A stretch of DNA of 64,000 bases from UBA5336 sp039818165 (GTDB lineage Bacteria > Pseudomonadota > Alphaproteobacteria > Caulobacterales > Hyphomonadaceae), in contig JBCBUL010000009.1 of the NCBI GenBank assembly GCA_039818165.1, forward strand, positions 1-64,000, written 5' to 3'. Shown here piece after piece: positions 1 through 7,777 of the stretch. Made by a program: the position numbers and the translations under genes. The notes under the pieces were generated by a model. It saw nothing but the letters and a program-made list of their open reading frames with translations. It did no database searches and was not told where the DNA came from. How positions within the stretch are numbered: position 1 is the first letter of the stretch; every line of letters begins with the position of its first letter.

Positions 1-120
1 AATGTGAAGATGAATGTGGAGCTGATCCAGCCGATCGCCATGGATGAAGGCCTGCGCTTCGCCATCCGCGAAGGCGGGCGCACCGTCGGCGCCGGCGTGG
101 TCTCCAAAATCGAAAAGTAA
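1..120 (+). CDS. tuf: Elongation factor Tu, C-terminal end (partial)
   Basis: Only the last 39 codons and the stop are in the window. The reading frame opens at base 1 and ends in the EF-Tu C-terminal pattern (RFAIREGGRTVGAGVVSKI), part of beta-barrel domain 3, which contacts aminoacyl-tRNA. EF-Tu delivers aminoacyl-tRNA to the ribosomal A site in the cytoplasm. In alphaproteobacteria tuf commonly closes the rpsL-rpsG-fusA-tuf operon just before rpsJ. Here a terminator and an unrelated gene separate it from rpsJ. The start lies upstream of the window. Confidence 0.95.
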   Translation, partial: NVKMNVELIQPIAMDEGLRFAIREGGRTVGAGVVSKIEK

Positions 121-149
121 GCCAACCGCTTACCGCGAAAAACCCCAAA

Positions 150-178
150 GGCCGCCCAGACAAGGGCGGCCTTTTTTG
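150..178 (+). terminator. Rho-independent terminator after tuf
   Basis: An 8-bp perfect stem (GGCCGCCC / GGGCGGCC) with a 6-nt loop is followed by six T residues. It sits 29 bases after the tuf stop and should separate the tuf transcript from the downstream ribosomal operon. Confidence 0.9.
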
Positions 179-250
179 TTGGCTGGCTAGGGAGCGGTGT
201 TTCAGTCGGAGGCGTTTGGCGGTAGTCTCAGGCGTTGAAGGAAGACACCG

Positions 251-793
251 ATGTTTGTAACGCGCCACAGTCTATGCATGGGCATGATGGCGTTGACCTG
301 CTTTGCGGGTGTTGCGCAAGGCGAAGTCATATCGTCAGGACCTGATCATTACACGCTGAAGCAAGAAGCCGAGTCGCCTTTGCCACTGGACGAGCTCTGG
401 GAGCGACTAATCGAGCCAGCCAAGTGGTGGCACCCCGATCATACCTATTCGGGAGACGCCAACAATCTGGTCCTCGATCTGGAGCCAGGCGGCACGTGGA
501 GCGAGGCCTGGGATGAGAACTTCGTTGTCCATGGCCGCATCATGCTTGTAAAAAACAAGGAAGAATTGCGTCTGGATGCGCCGTTCGGTCCGCTTCAGGA
601 GCGCGCGGTTACCGTTGTCTGGACAATCTCGCTGATGGAAACTGAAGTCGGCGGCACGTATGTGCGTTTTGAGGAGCGGGCTAGTGGTTCTCAAACAAGC
701 GACCTGGACGCGTTAGCGCCTGCCGTCGACTATGTGAAATCCGAGGCAATTCAAAGACTCGTGGATCCAGCGGTGGGGCCAGAAGATCGCTAA
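251..793 (+). CDS. Secreted SRPBCC-family (START-like) protein
   Basis: The 180-aa product starts with a signal peptide (hydrophobic run at residues 10-22, probable cleavage after AQG near residue 25). The rest has the pattern of the SRPBCC/polyketide-cyclase-like helix-grip fold: an early helix WERLIEPAKWW, a glycine turn PGGTWSE, beta strands, and a late TWxEF-like RFEERASG segment. SRPBCC proteins bind hydrophobic ligands in a deep pocket; the ligand here cannot be told. It stands alone between the tuf terminator and the rpsJ promoter, so it is an insertion in an otherwise conserved junction. Family assignment is moderately firm; function is unknown. Confidence 0.7.
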   Translation: MFVTRHSLCMGMMALTCFAGVAQGEVISSGPDHYTLKQEAESPLPLDELWERLIEPAKWWHPDHTYSGDANNLVLDLEPGGTWSEAWDENFVVHGRIMLVKNKEELRLDAPFGPLQERAVTVVWTISLMETEVGGTYVRFEERASGSQTSDLDALAPAVDYVKSEAIQRLVDPAVGPEDR

Positions 794-840
794 CACTGCG
801 CCCAGGAGAGAGCACCCTCACATTTCCTTCACACAGGGTG

Positions 841-869
841 TTGACGCCGGGTTCTCCACACCGTAAGAC
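841..869 (+). promoter_or_regulatory. Candidate sigma70-type promoter of the S10-spc operon
   Basis: TTGACG (841-846), a 17-nt spacer and TAAGAC (864-869) resemble a housekeeping promoter. It lies about 170 bases before rpsJ and after the SRPBCC gene, which leaves a leader of roughly 160 nt (GC-rich, with possible hairpins around 950-980). It is the best candidate to drive the 24-gene block. Confidence 0.6.
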
Positions 870-1038
870 CGCGCCTTCGAAGGGATGGCCGTGCGCGTAG
901 TCCGCGCAGACGCGTCCCCCGAAACGAGACAATTAAGTGCCATGAGTGGCCAAGGCGCGCCCCCTGAGGCGGGCGCACAGGCCTCTTCTGGCGTTTTCAC
1001 ATGGGTTCGCGAGCCCGGATTGAAGGCAGGTAGTCGAG

Positions 1039-1359
1039 ATGGAACGACAGAACATTCGGATCAGGCTCAAAGCCTTCGATCACCGTCAGCTTGACGCGTC
1101 GGCTAAGGAAATTGTGTCCACGGCCAAGCGAACGGGCGCGGACGTGCGCGGCCCGATCCCGTTGCCAACACGGATTGAGCGCTTCACCGTGAACCGAAGC
1201 CCCCACGTGAACAAGAAGTCCCGCGAACAGTTCGAGGTGCGCACCCACAAGCGCATTCTGGATATTGTGGACCCAACCCCGCAGACCGTTGACGCGCTGA
1301 TGAAGCTCGATCTGTCGGCTGGTGTTGGCATTGAAATCAAGCTTGAGGGAGGCCGCTAA
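1039..1359 (+). CDS. rpsJ: 30S ribosomal protein S10
   Basis: At 106 aa it is close to the usual 102-105. The S10 core is clear: IRIRLKAFDHRQLD at the N-terminus, then a GPIPLPT loop that reaches into the 30S head, and RTHKRILDIVDPTPQTVDALMKL. S10 sits in the 30S head and also serves as NusE in antitermination. This is the first gene of the S10 operon, about 170 nt downstream of a candidate promoter. Its stop overlaps the rplC start by one base (TAATG), which implies translational coupling. The start ATG gives the conserved N-terminus. Confidence 0.98.
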   Translation: MERQNIRIRLKAFDHRQLDASAKEIVSTAKRTGADVRGPIPLPTRIERFTVNRSPHVNKKSREQFEVRTHKRILDIVDPTPQTVDALMKLDLSAGVGIEIKLEGGR

Positions 1360-2414
1360 TGGCGCTGCCCCAGGAACGCTCCGGCGTAATTGCCAAAAAG
1401 CTTGGCATGACACGCGTCTTCGATGATGAGGGTCGCCACATCCCTGTCACGGTGCTTGGCCTTGAAGGCTGCCAGGTCATCGGTCTGCGTACGGACGGGG
1501 ACCGCGAAGTCACGGTTAATCGCGGCAAGAAGAAAGATAAGATCAAGGTCACCCGCAATGATGGCTACACCGCCATCGTGATGGGGGCCGGCGAGAAAAA
1601 GGCAAAGCGCACCGCCGCGTCGCAGCGCGCTGCGTTTGCCAAGGCAGGTGTTGCCCCCAAGCGTAAGATTGTCGAGTTCCGCACGAAGGGCGCGCTGCCT
1701 GAGGTCGGGTCCGAGGTTGTCGCGGACCACTTCGTACCGGGCCAGAAGGTCGATATCGCGGGTCTGACCATCGGTAAGGGTTTCGCCGGCGCGATGAAGC
1801 GTTGGAACTTTGGTGGTCTGCGCGCCTCCCACGGTGTATCGATCTCCCACCGTTCCCATGGTTCGACCGGTCAGTGCCAGGACCCGGGCCGGGTGTTCAA
1901 AGGCAAGAAGATGGCTGGCCACTACGGTCAGGAGCGTCGCACGGTTCAGAATATCACTGTTGTTCGCACGGACACGGAGCGCGGCCTGATCCTCGTGAAG
2001 GGCGCCATTCCGGGTGCCGAGGGCACCTGGGTTGAAGTGCGCGACGCGGTGAAGAAAGCCCGCCACGAGGACGCTCCGGCTGAGGGGTCTTTCCGCGCGC
2101 CGACAAAGACGGATGCTCCGAGTGAGGCGCCTGCCAAGATTGAGGGCACCGCGGCTGACAATATTGTTCTGGTCGACGGCATCGGGCCAAAAGCGGAAGA
2201 GCAGCTAAAAGAAAAAGGCCTCGGCACGCTGAGCGCATTTGTGAATGCGGATGCGGGCGAGCGCGACGCTGTTCTGGAAGAGCTTGGCGTTGCTGAAAAG
2301 GCCGCTACAGAAGAGTGGGTCAAGCAGGCTGAAGACATTCTCGCCGGCGGAGAGCCCCGCGCCCAGGTCGACAAGGACCTGCTCAAGAAACTTCTCAGCG
2401 AGGGCGGTGAATAA
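1359..2414 (+). CDS. rplC: 50S ribosomal protein L3 with a C-terminal HhH-like extension
   Basis: Residues 1 to about 230 are ordinary L3: the N-terminal GVIAKKLGMTRVF, the central GFAGAMKRWNFGGLRASHGVS loop region and the QDPGRVFKGKKMAGHYG motif near the peptidyl-transferase centre. L3 is an early-assembling 50S protein. The product is 351 aa, about 100 longer than typical bacterial L3. The tail has an Ala/Pro/Glu linker (about 231-257) and then a compact segment with VDGIGPKAEEQL near residue 262, which looks like a helix-hairpin-helix turn, and an acidic helical end. No stop or frame break separates the parts, so it is one polypeptide. It is coupled to rpsJ and rplD by one-base overlaps. 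Confidence 0.97.
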   Translation: MALPQERSGVIAKKLGMTRVFDDEGRHIPVTVLGLEGCQVIGLRTDGDREVTVNRGKKKDKIKVTRNDGYTAIVMGAGEKKAKRTAASQRAAFAKAGVAPKRKIVEFRTKGALPEVGSEVVADHFVPGQKVDIAGLTIGKGFAGAMKRWNFGGLRASHGVSISHRSHGSTGQCQDPGRVFKGKKMAGHYGQERRTVQNITVVRTDTERGLILVKGAIPGAEGTWVEVRDAVKKARHEDAPAEGSFRAPTKTDAPSEAPAKIEGTAADNIVLVDGIGPKAEEQLKEKGLGTLSAFVNADAGERDAVLEELGVAEKAATEEWVKQAEDILAGGEPRAQVDKDLLKKLLSEGGE

Positions 2415-3055
2415 TGGAACTCGCAGTCAAGACATTGGACGGTAAGTCCGCTGGCAAGGCCAAGCTGGATGATGCGATCTTCGGTATCGAAGAGATCCGC
2501 GGCGACATCCTGCAGCGCACCGTGCGTTGGCAACTCGCAAAGCGCCAGGCCGGTACGCACAAGACCCAATCACGCTCGGAAGTCTCTGTGACGACGAAGA
2601 AATTCGTTCGCCAGAAGGGCTCTGGCGGTGCGCGCCACGGTTCCCGCAATGCGCCGATCTTTGTTGGTGGTGGTGTGGCCCACGGACCGCGCGTTCGTAG
2701 CCATGCCCACGATCTTCCCAAGAAGGTCCGCAAACTTGCTCTGGCGCACGCGCTTTCATCCAAGGTGAAGGACGGGTCGCTTGTCGTGCTGGATGCGGCA
2801 ACCGCCGATAGTCCGAAGACCAAGGAACTGGCCGGGAAGCTCAAGGGTCTCGAGCTGAACAATGCGCTGATCATTGGTGGTGTTGAGCTGGATGAGAACT
2901 TCACGCGTGCGGCGCGTAATATCCCGAATGTGGATGTGCTGCCAGTGGCAGGCCTTAACGTCTACGACGTGCTGCGTCGTCACAAACTGGTTGTCACCAA
3001 GGACGCCCTCGAAGGCATCGAAGCGCGCTTCAATGGCGCGAAGGCGGAGGGGTAG
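2414..3055 (+). CDS. rplD: 50S ribosomal protein L4
   Basis: The 213-aa length matches the family. It shows the L4 landmarks: N-terminal ELAVKTLDG, then the extended loop with QKGSGGARHGSRNAPIFVGGG that lines the peptide exit tunnel, and a Rossmann-like C-terminal half ending RHKLVVTKDALEGIEARF. L4 binds 23S rRNA domain I and in some bacteria represses its own S10 operon; whether it does so here is not visible. The ATG overlaps the rplC stop by one base. Confidence 0.97.
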   Translation: MELAVKTLDGKSAGKAKLDDAIFGIEEIRGDILQRTVRWQLAKRQAGTHKTQSRSEVSVTTKKFVRQKGSGGARHGSRNAPIFVGGGVAHGPRVRSHAHDLPKKVRKLALAHALSSKVKDGSLVVLDAATADSPKTKELAGKLKGLELNNALIIGGVELDENFTRAARNIPNVDVLPVAGLNVYDVLRRHKLVVTKDALEGIEARFNGAKAEG

Positions 3056-3358
3056 ATGATGGCTGAAGTTCAGACCCGCGATTATGACGTCATCCTGGCG
3101 CCGGTGATCACTGAAAAGTCGACCCTCGTGGCGGAAGAAAACAAGATCATCTTTCAGGTGCCGTTGACGGCTACCAAGGATGATATCAAGCGCGCCGTTG
3201 AGGGCCTGTTCAAGGTCGATGTGACCAAGGTGAACACGCTGCGTGTGAAGGGCAAGACCAAGCGGTTCCGCGGTCGTCTTGGCCGTCGTTCAGACATCAA
3301 GAAAGCCATCGTGACCCTCAAAGAGGGTCAGTCCGTCGACATCACGACGGGCCTCTAA
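3056..3358 (+). CDS. rplW: 50S ribosomal protein L23
   Basis: The 100-aa product contains the L23 signature: VILAPVITEKSTL near the N-terminus and KVNTLRVKGKTKRFRGRLGRR in the extended loop. L23 lies at the tunnel exit and is the docking site for trigger factor and SRP. Two ATGs stand in tandem directly after the rplD stop (3056 and 3059). A GGAGG at 3046-3050 fits either, the second slightly better (8-nt spacing). Confidence 0.97.
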   Translation: MMAEVQTRDYDVILAPVITEKSTLVAEENKIIFQVPLTATKDDIKRAVEGLFKVDVTKVNTLRVKGKTKRFRGRLGRRSDIKKAIVTLKEGQSVDITTGL

Positions 3359-3379
3359 GGGCGAGCGAGGAGACACACT

Positions 3380-4210
3380 ATGGCATTGAAGACATATAAT
3401 CCCACCTCGCCAGGGCGCCGTGAGCTGGTCACCGTTGACCGCTCCGATCTCTACAAAGGGCGCCCGGAGAAGTCCCTGACAGAGGGTCTGACCAAGAAGG
3501 GTGGCCGGAACAATAATGGTCGCATCACCGCACGTCGTATCGGCGGCGGGGCGAAGCGCCTCTACCGCAAGATCGATTTCAAGCGTAACAAGTGGGACGT
3601 ATCCGCGACCGTTGAGCGTCTTGAGTACGATCCGAACCGGACCGCATTCATCGCCCTAATCCGCTACGAAGACGGTGAAGTCAGCTACATCATCGCGCCG
3701 CAGCGTCTTGCCGTTGGCGACAAGGTGGTGACGTCCGCAACGGCTGACATCAAGCCGGGCAACGTTCTGCCGCTTAAGAATATCCCCGTCGGCACGATCA
3801 TCCACAATATCGAGATGAAGCCCAAGAAGGGCGCTCAGATGGTGCGCTCAGCAGGCTGTTATGCGCAGCTTGTGGGGCGTGAGGCCGGCTATGCGCAGGT
3901 CAAGCTCACCTCTGGCGAGCTGCGCCGCGTTCCGGACCTTTGCCTGGCGACGATCGGCGCGGTTTCGAACCCGGACAACATGAACAAGGTGCTCGGGAAG
4001 GCCGGCCGCAAGCGTCACATGGGCAAGCGCCCATCTGTCCGTGGCGTGGTGATGAACCCGTTCGACCACCCCCATGGTGGTGGTGAGGGTAAGTCCTCCG
4101 GTGGCCGTCACCCCGTGACGCCATGGGGCAAGAAAACCCGCGGCCCGAAAACCCGCAACAACAAGTCGACGGATCGCCTGATTATCCGCCGCCGTAACGC
4201 GAAACGCTAA
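3380..4210 (+). CDS. rplB: 50S ribosomal protein L2
   Basis: This is a full-length L2 (276 aa). The conserved stretch VVMNPFDHPHGGGEGKSSGG carries the histidine (in HPHGGG) implicated in peptidyl-transferase function, and the C-terminus ends KTRNNKSTDRLIIRRR. L2 binds 23S rRNA at the subunit interface. It sits 21 nt after rplW with its own Shine-Dalgarno (GAGGAG). Confidence 0.98.
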   Translation: MALKTYNPTSPGRRELVTVDRSDLYKGRPEKSLTEGLTKKGGRNNNGRITARRIGGGAKRLYRKIDFKRNKWDVSATVERLEYDPNRTAFIALIRYEDGEVSYIIAPQRLAVGDKVVTSATADIKPGNVLPLKNIPVGTIIHNIEMKPKKGAQMVRSAGCYAQLVGREAGYAQVKLTSGELRRVPDLCLATIGAVSNPDNMNKVLGKAGRKRHMGKRPSVRGVVMNPFDHPHGGGEGKSSGGRHPVTPWGKKTRGPKTRNNKSTDRLIIRRRNAKR

Positions 4211-4225
4211 GGGAGCGAGAGAGAC

Positions 4226-4504
4226 ATGCCCCGTTCCACATGGAAAGGTCCGTTCGTCGATGGCTATCTGCTGAAGAAAGCAGAAGCTGCGCAGAACGCT
4301 GAGAAGCGCACGGTCATTAAGACCTGGTCGCGCCGCTCAACCATCATGCCCCAGTTCATTGGCCTGAACTTCCAGGTCCACAACGGCAACAAGTTCGTGC
4401 CGGTGCTCGTGAGCGAGGAAATGGTGGGTCACAAATTCGGTGAGTTCGCACCAACCCGCACCTATTACGGCCATGGCGCCGACAAAAAAGCGAAGAGGAA
4501 GTAG
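4226..4504 (+). CDS. rpsS: 30S ribosomal protein S19
   Basis: The 92-aa product is standard S19: MPRSTWKGPFVDGYLLKK at the start, RRSTIMPQFIGLNFQVHNG and GHKFGEFAPTRTYYGH. S19 forms a complex with S13 in the 30S head. It lies 15 nt downstream of rplB and 2 nt before rplV. Confidence 0.98.
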   Translation: MPRSTWKGPFVDGYLLKKAEAAQNAEKRTVIKTWSRRSTIMPQFIGLNFQVHNGNKFVPVLVSEEMVGHKFGEFAPTRTYYGHGADKKAKRK

Positions 4505-4506
4505 AG

Positions 4507-4896
4507 ATGGGCAAGCCCAAAGCTCCTCCGAAGCAGGCGTCAAATGAGGCGCGCGCCGTGCTGCGTATGCATCGTGGCAGCCCGCAGAAACTCAATCTCC
4601 TGGCTGAGCAAATTCGCGGCCTCAAGGTTGAGCGCGCTATCAACGAACTGACGTTCTCGCGCAAACGCCCGGCTGAAGCTGTGCTGAAGTGCCTGAAGAG
4701 CGCGATTGCCAACGCCGAGAACAATCACGACCTGGACATCGACTCCCTCGTCATCGCCCAGGCTCATGTCGGAAAGAACCTCGTGATGAAGCGCATCCGG
4801 GCCCGCGCCCGTGGCCGCGCCGCACGCATCCATAAACCGTTTGCCCAGCTCACCATTGTGCTGCGCGACACCAGCCTCGAAGCGGAGACCGCCTGA
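4507..4896 (+). CDS. rplV: 50S ribosomal protein L22
   Basis: At 129 aa this is normal L22. It has MHRGSPQKLNLLAEQIRGL and the C-terminal hairpin with RARARGRAARIHKP that extends into the exit tunnel, the site where macrolide-resistance changes occur in other bacteria. Its stop overlaps the rpsC start by one base (TGATG). Confidence 0.97.
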   Translation: MGKPKAPPKQASNEARAVLRMHRGSPQKLNLLAEQIRGLKVERAINELTFSRKRPAEAVLKCLKSAIANAENNHDLDIDSLVIAQAHVGKNLVMKRIRARARGRAARIHKPFAQLTIVLRDTSLEAETA

Positions 4897-5633
4897 TGGG
4901 TCAGAAAGTCAATCCGATCGGCCTGCGTCTCGGGATCAACCGGACGGCTGACAGCCGCTGGTACGCGGATAGCGCCGACTTCGGTCGTCTGCTGCACGAA
5001 GACCTGCGCATTCGCGGCCACATCAAAGGCAAGCTGAAGCAAGCTGGTATCTCGAAGATTGTGATCGAGCGACCGCACAAGAAGTGCCTTGTGACGATCC
5101 ACACGGCCCGCCCGGGTCTGGTGATCGGTAAGAAGGGTGCAGACATTGAGAGCCTGCGCGGACAGCTGTCCAAAATGACCGAGGATGAGGTTCGCGTGAA
5201 TCTCGTCGAAGTTCGCAAGCCTGAGATTGATGCGAACCTGGTCGCCGAAGATATTGCGCGCCAACTTGAGCGCCGGGCCTCGTTCCGCCGCGCGATGAAG
5301 CGGTCCATCCAGTCGTCCATGCGCCTTGGTGCGCTTGGCGTGCGTGTGATGGTTGCCGGTCGTCTGGGTGGTGCTGAAATCGCGCGCACAGAACAGTATG
5401 CAGAGGGGTCCGTCCCGCTGCACACGCTTCGCGCAGATATCGACTATGGCACGGCCGAGGCGCTGACCACCTACGGGATCATCGGCATCAAGGTCTGGGT
5501 CTACAAGGGCGAGATCATGGAGCATGATCCCATGGCCCAGGACAAGAAGCTGGAAAGCTCCGGCCAGGCCCGTGCGCGCTCAAGCGGCGGTGGCCGTGGC
5601 CCAGCGTCTGGCTCGCAAGCGGGAGGCAACTGA
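4896..5633 (+). CDS. rpsC: 30S ribosomal protein S3
   Basis: The 245-aa protein begins MGQKVNPIGLRLGI, followed by a KH domain with the GKKG loop (VIGKKGADIESLR) and the C-terminal DYGTAEALTTYGIIGIKVWVY. S3 lines the mRNA entry tunnel and contributes to helicase activity. The last 25 residues are a low-complexity Gly/Ser/Arg tail. One-base overlaps with rplV and rplP indicate coupled translation. Confidence 0.98.
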   Translation: MGQKVNPIGLRLGINRTADSRWYADSADFGRLLHEDLRIRGHIKGKLKQAGISKIVIERPHKKCLVTIHTARPGLVIGKKGADIESLRGQLSKMTEDEVRVNLVEVRKPEIDANLVAEDIARQLERRASFRRAMKRSIQSSMRLGALGVRVMVAGRLGGAEIARTEQYAEGSVPLHTLRADIDYGTAEALTTYGIIGIKVWVYKGEIMEHDPMAQDKKLESSGQARARSSGGGRGPASGSQAGGN

Positions 5634-6049
5634 TGCTGCAGCCTAAGCGCACAAAATACCGGAAGGCTTTCAAGGGCCGGATCAAGGGTGTCACCAAAGG
5701 TGGATCGAGCCTGAATTTCGGCTCTTTCGGGCTGAAGGCTCTTGAGCCTGAGCGTGTCACCGCTCGCCAGATTGAGGCAACCCGCCGGGCCGTTACGCGT
5801 CACATGAAGCGTCAGGGCAAAGTGTGGATCCGCGTTTTCCCGGATCTGCCCGTTTCGGCCAAGCCGATCGAAGTGCGGATGGGTAAGGGTAAGGGCTCGA
5901 TCGACCGCTGGGTCGCGCGGGTCGCGCCTGGACGCATCCTGTTTGAAATCGACGGTGTTCCGGAAGACATCGCCCGTGAGGCCCTGCGCCTCGGCGCGGC
6001 GAAGCTCCCGGTCAGAACTAAAATCGTCAAGCGCATCGAGGGGATCTAG
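5633..6049 (+). CDS. rplP: 50S ribosomal protein L16
   Basis: The 138-aa product starts MLQPKRTKYRKAFKGR and contains GSSLNFGSFGLKALEPERVTARQIEATRRA, then RVFPDLPVSAKPIEVRMGKGKG, all L16 hallmarks. L16 helps shape the A-site tRNA pocket on the 50S subunit. It overlaps rpsC by one base and is 2 nt from rpmC. Confidence 0.98.
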   Translation: MLQPKRTKYRKAFKGRIKGVTKGGSSLNFGSFGLKALEPERVTARQIEATRRAVTRHMKRQGKVWIRVFPDLPVSAKPIEVRMGKGKGSIDRWVARVAPGRILFEIDGVPEDIAREALRLGAAKLPVRTKIVKRIEGI

Positions 6050-6051
6050 CC

Positions 6052-6255
6052 ATGACTGCTGAAGACCTGCGCGGGAAAAGTGTGGATCAGTTGCGCGAAG
6101 AACTCGCCAAGCTGAAGAAGGAGCAGTTCAACCTGCGCTTTCAGATGGCCACGAGCCAACTTGAGAAGACACACCGGATGACAGAAGTGCGCCGCGAAGT
6201 GGCGCGCGTGAAGACTATCCTGCGCGAGAAGGCTCGCGCCGGTGTGGAAGGCTGA
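6052..6255 (+). CDS. rpmC: 50S ribosomal protein L29
   Basis: A 67-aa, all-helical small protein with the L29 pattern: DLRGKSVDQLREELAKLKKEQFNLRFQ and then TSQLEKTHRMTEVRREVARVKT. L29 sits at the tunnel exit next to L23. It lies 2 nt after rplP. Confidence 0.96.
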   Translation: MTAEDLRGKSVDQLREELAKLKKEQFNLRFQMATSQLEKTHRMTEVRREVARVKTILREKARAGVEG

Positions 6256-6266
6256 GGAGAGACCAG

Positions 6267-6518
6267 ATGCCCAAACGTATCCTTGAAGGTGTTGTGGTCT
6301 CTGCCAAGCAGGACAAGACCGCCGTGGTGCGGGTCGACCGGACCTACACACACCCGCTCTACAAGAAGATCGTTCGCCGTTCGAAGAAGTACCACGCCCA
6401 TGATGAGGGCAATGTGGCCGTCGAGGGGTCAACGGTGACCATTCAGGAGTGCCCCCCGCGCTCGAAGCTGAAGACCTGGGAACTGGTCGACGGCAAGGCA
6501 GGAGGTTCTGACGCATGA
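6267..6518 (+). CDS. rpsQ: 30S ribosomal protein S17
   Basis: An 83-aa OB-fold protein: MPKRILEGVVVSAKQDKTAVVRVDR, then HPLYKKIVRRSKKYHAHDE and the ECPPRSKLKTWEL signature. S17 is a primary binder of 16S rRNA. Its stop overlaps the rplN start in an ATGA arrangement. Confidence 0.97.
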   Translation: MPKRILEGVVVSAKQDKTAVVRVDRTYTHPLYKKIVRRSKKYHAHDEGNVAVEGSTVTIQECPPRSKLKTWELVDGKAGGSDA

Positions 6519-6883
6519 TCCAGATGCAATCCAACCTCCGCGTGGCTGACAATTCCGGCGCGCGCCGTGTCCAGTGCATCAAGGTACTGGGCGGCGCTGG
6601 ACGTCGTTACGCCAGCGTGGGCGACATCATTGTGGTGTCGATCAAGGAAGCGATCCCCACGGGCCGCGTCAAAAAGGGTGATGTGCGCCGCGCCGTTGTG
6701 GTGCGCGTGGCAAAGGACATCAAGCGTCCGGACGGGTCGGTGATCCGCTTCGACACGAACGCCGCTGTCCTGGTGAACAATAATGACGAGCCGATCGGCA
6801 CGCGGATCTTTGGCCCGGTTCCCCGCGAACTGCGCGCCAAGAACCACATGAAGATCATCTCGCTGGCGCCGGAGGTGCTGTAG
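6515..6883 (+). CDS. rplN: 50S ribosomal protein L14
   Basis: The 122-aa product is canonical: MIQMQSNLRVADNSGARRVQCIKVLGG, and the C-terminal RELRAKNHMKIISLAPEVL. L14 forms intersubunit bridges with 16S rRNA and binds the silencing factor RsfS. It overlaps rpsQ by 4 nt. Confidence 0.98.
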   Translation: MIQMQSNLRVADNSGARRVQCIKVLGGAGRRYASVGDIIVVSIKEAIPTGRVKKGDVRRAVVVRVAKDIKRPDGSVIRFDTNAAVLVNNNDEPIGTRIFGPVPRELRAKNHMKIISLAPEVL

Positions 6884-6885
6884 TC

Positions 6886-7203
6886 ATGGCTGCGAAGATC
6901 AAAAAGGGTGATACGGTTGTTGTGACCACCGGGCGCTACAAGGGCCAGGAGGGGCAGGTGCTCCGTGTGATCACCGATACCAACCGTGTGGTTGTGCAAG
7001 GTGTGAACATCGTCACGCGCCACCAGCGCCCGAACCAGATGGATCCAGGCGGCATCAAGCGATTTGAAGCGCCGATCCATGTTTCGAACGTCGCCCACAA
7101 GGACCCTGTGGACGGCAAGCCTGTCCGCGTCGGCTTCAAGACCGACGAGCACGGTCGCAAAACCCGTTTTGCCAAACGGTCTGGGGAGCAGATCGATGTC
7201 TGA
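6886..7203 (+). CDS. rplX: 50S ribosomal protein L24
   Basis: The 105-aa protein has the KOW motif at its N-terminus (KIKKGDTVVVTTGRYKGQEG) and the typical GGIKRFEAPIHVSNV segment. L24 initiates 50S assembly. Its 3' end overlaps rplE by 8 nt. Confidence 0.97.
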   Translation: MAAKIKKGDTVVVTTGRYKGQEGQVLRVITDTNRVVVQGVNIVTRHQRPNQMDPGGIKRFEAPIHVSNVAHKDPVDGKPVRVGFKTDEHGRKTRFAKRSGEQIDV

Positions 7204-7756
7204 TGTGATGGATTACGAACCACGCCTGAAAGCGAAGTACCGCGAGCAAATTGTTCCGGCGCTGCAGGAGAAGTTCAGCTACACCAATCCCATGATGATG
7301 CCCAAGCTCGACAAGGTCGTGCTGAATATGGGCGTGGGCGAGGCTGTCTCCGACTCCAAGAAGATCAAGCAGGCTGTTGCCGAACTTGAGCTGATCGCGG
7401 GTCAGAAGCCGGTGACGACGAAGGCACGCAAGTCCATCGCTGGCTTCAAGCTGCGCGAAGGTATGGCCATCGGGTGTAAGGTCACGCTGCGCCGGGACCA
7501 AATGTACGAATTCCTCGATCGGCTCGTGACGATTGCCCTGCCGCGCGTGAAAGACTTCCGCGGTTTGAACGGCAAGAGCTTCGATGGTCGTGGCAATTAC
7601 GCCATGGGCGTCAAGGAACACATCGTCTTCCCTGAGATCAATTATGATCAGGTGGAGACCATTCGCGGTATGGACATCATTGTCTGCACCACCGCCAAAA
7701 CCGATGAGGAAGCCAAGGCGTTGCTCGCCGAATGCGGCTTCCCTTTCCGGAACTAG
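7196..7756 (+). CDS. rplE: 50S ribosomal protein L5
   Basis: The start at 7196 gives a 186-aa protein beginning MSDVMDYEPRLKAKY. A longer reading frame opens at 7064, but its extra N-terminus is out-of-frame rplX sequence with no L5 similarity, and a GGGGAG at 7183-7188 fits 7196. L5 landmarks are PKLDKVVLNMGVGEA, QKPVTTKARKSIAGFKLREG and the C-terminal GMDIIVCTTAKTDEEAKALL. L5 binds 5S rRNA and contacts P-site tRNA. It overlaps rplX by 8 nt. Confidence 0.97.
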   Translation: MSDVMDYEPRLKAKYREQIVPALQEKFSYTNPMMMPKLDKVVLNMGVGEAVSDSKKIKQAVAELELIAGQKPVTTKARKSIAGFKLREGMAIGCKVTLRRDQMYEFLDRLVTIALPRVKDFRGLNGKSFDGRGNYAMGVKEHIVFPEINYDQVETIRGMDIIVCTTAKTDEEAKALLAECGFPFRN

Positions 7757-7777
7757 CGCGAGAGGATCTGAAGGCAG

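Noticed and set aside
885..1094. Short open frame (69 codons) before rpsJ
   Set aside because: Overlaps the S10 start in another frame, is low-complexity, and lies in the expected operon leader.
4764..5525. Minus-strand open frame (253 codons) opposite rplV/rpsC
   Set aside because: Shadow of ribosomal genes; no plausible family.
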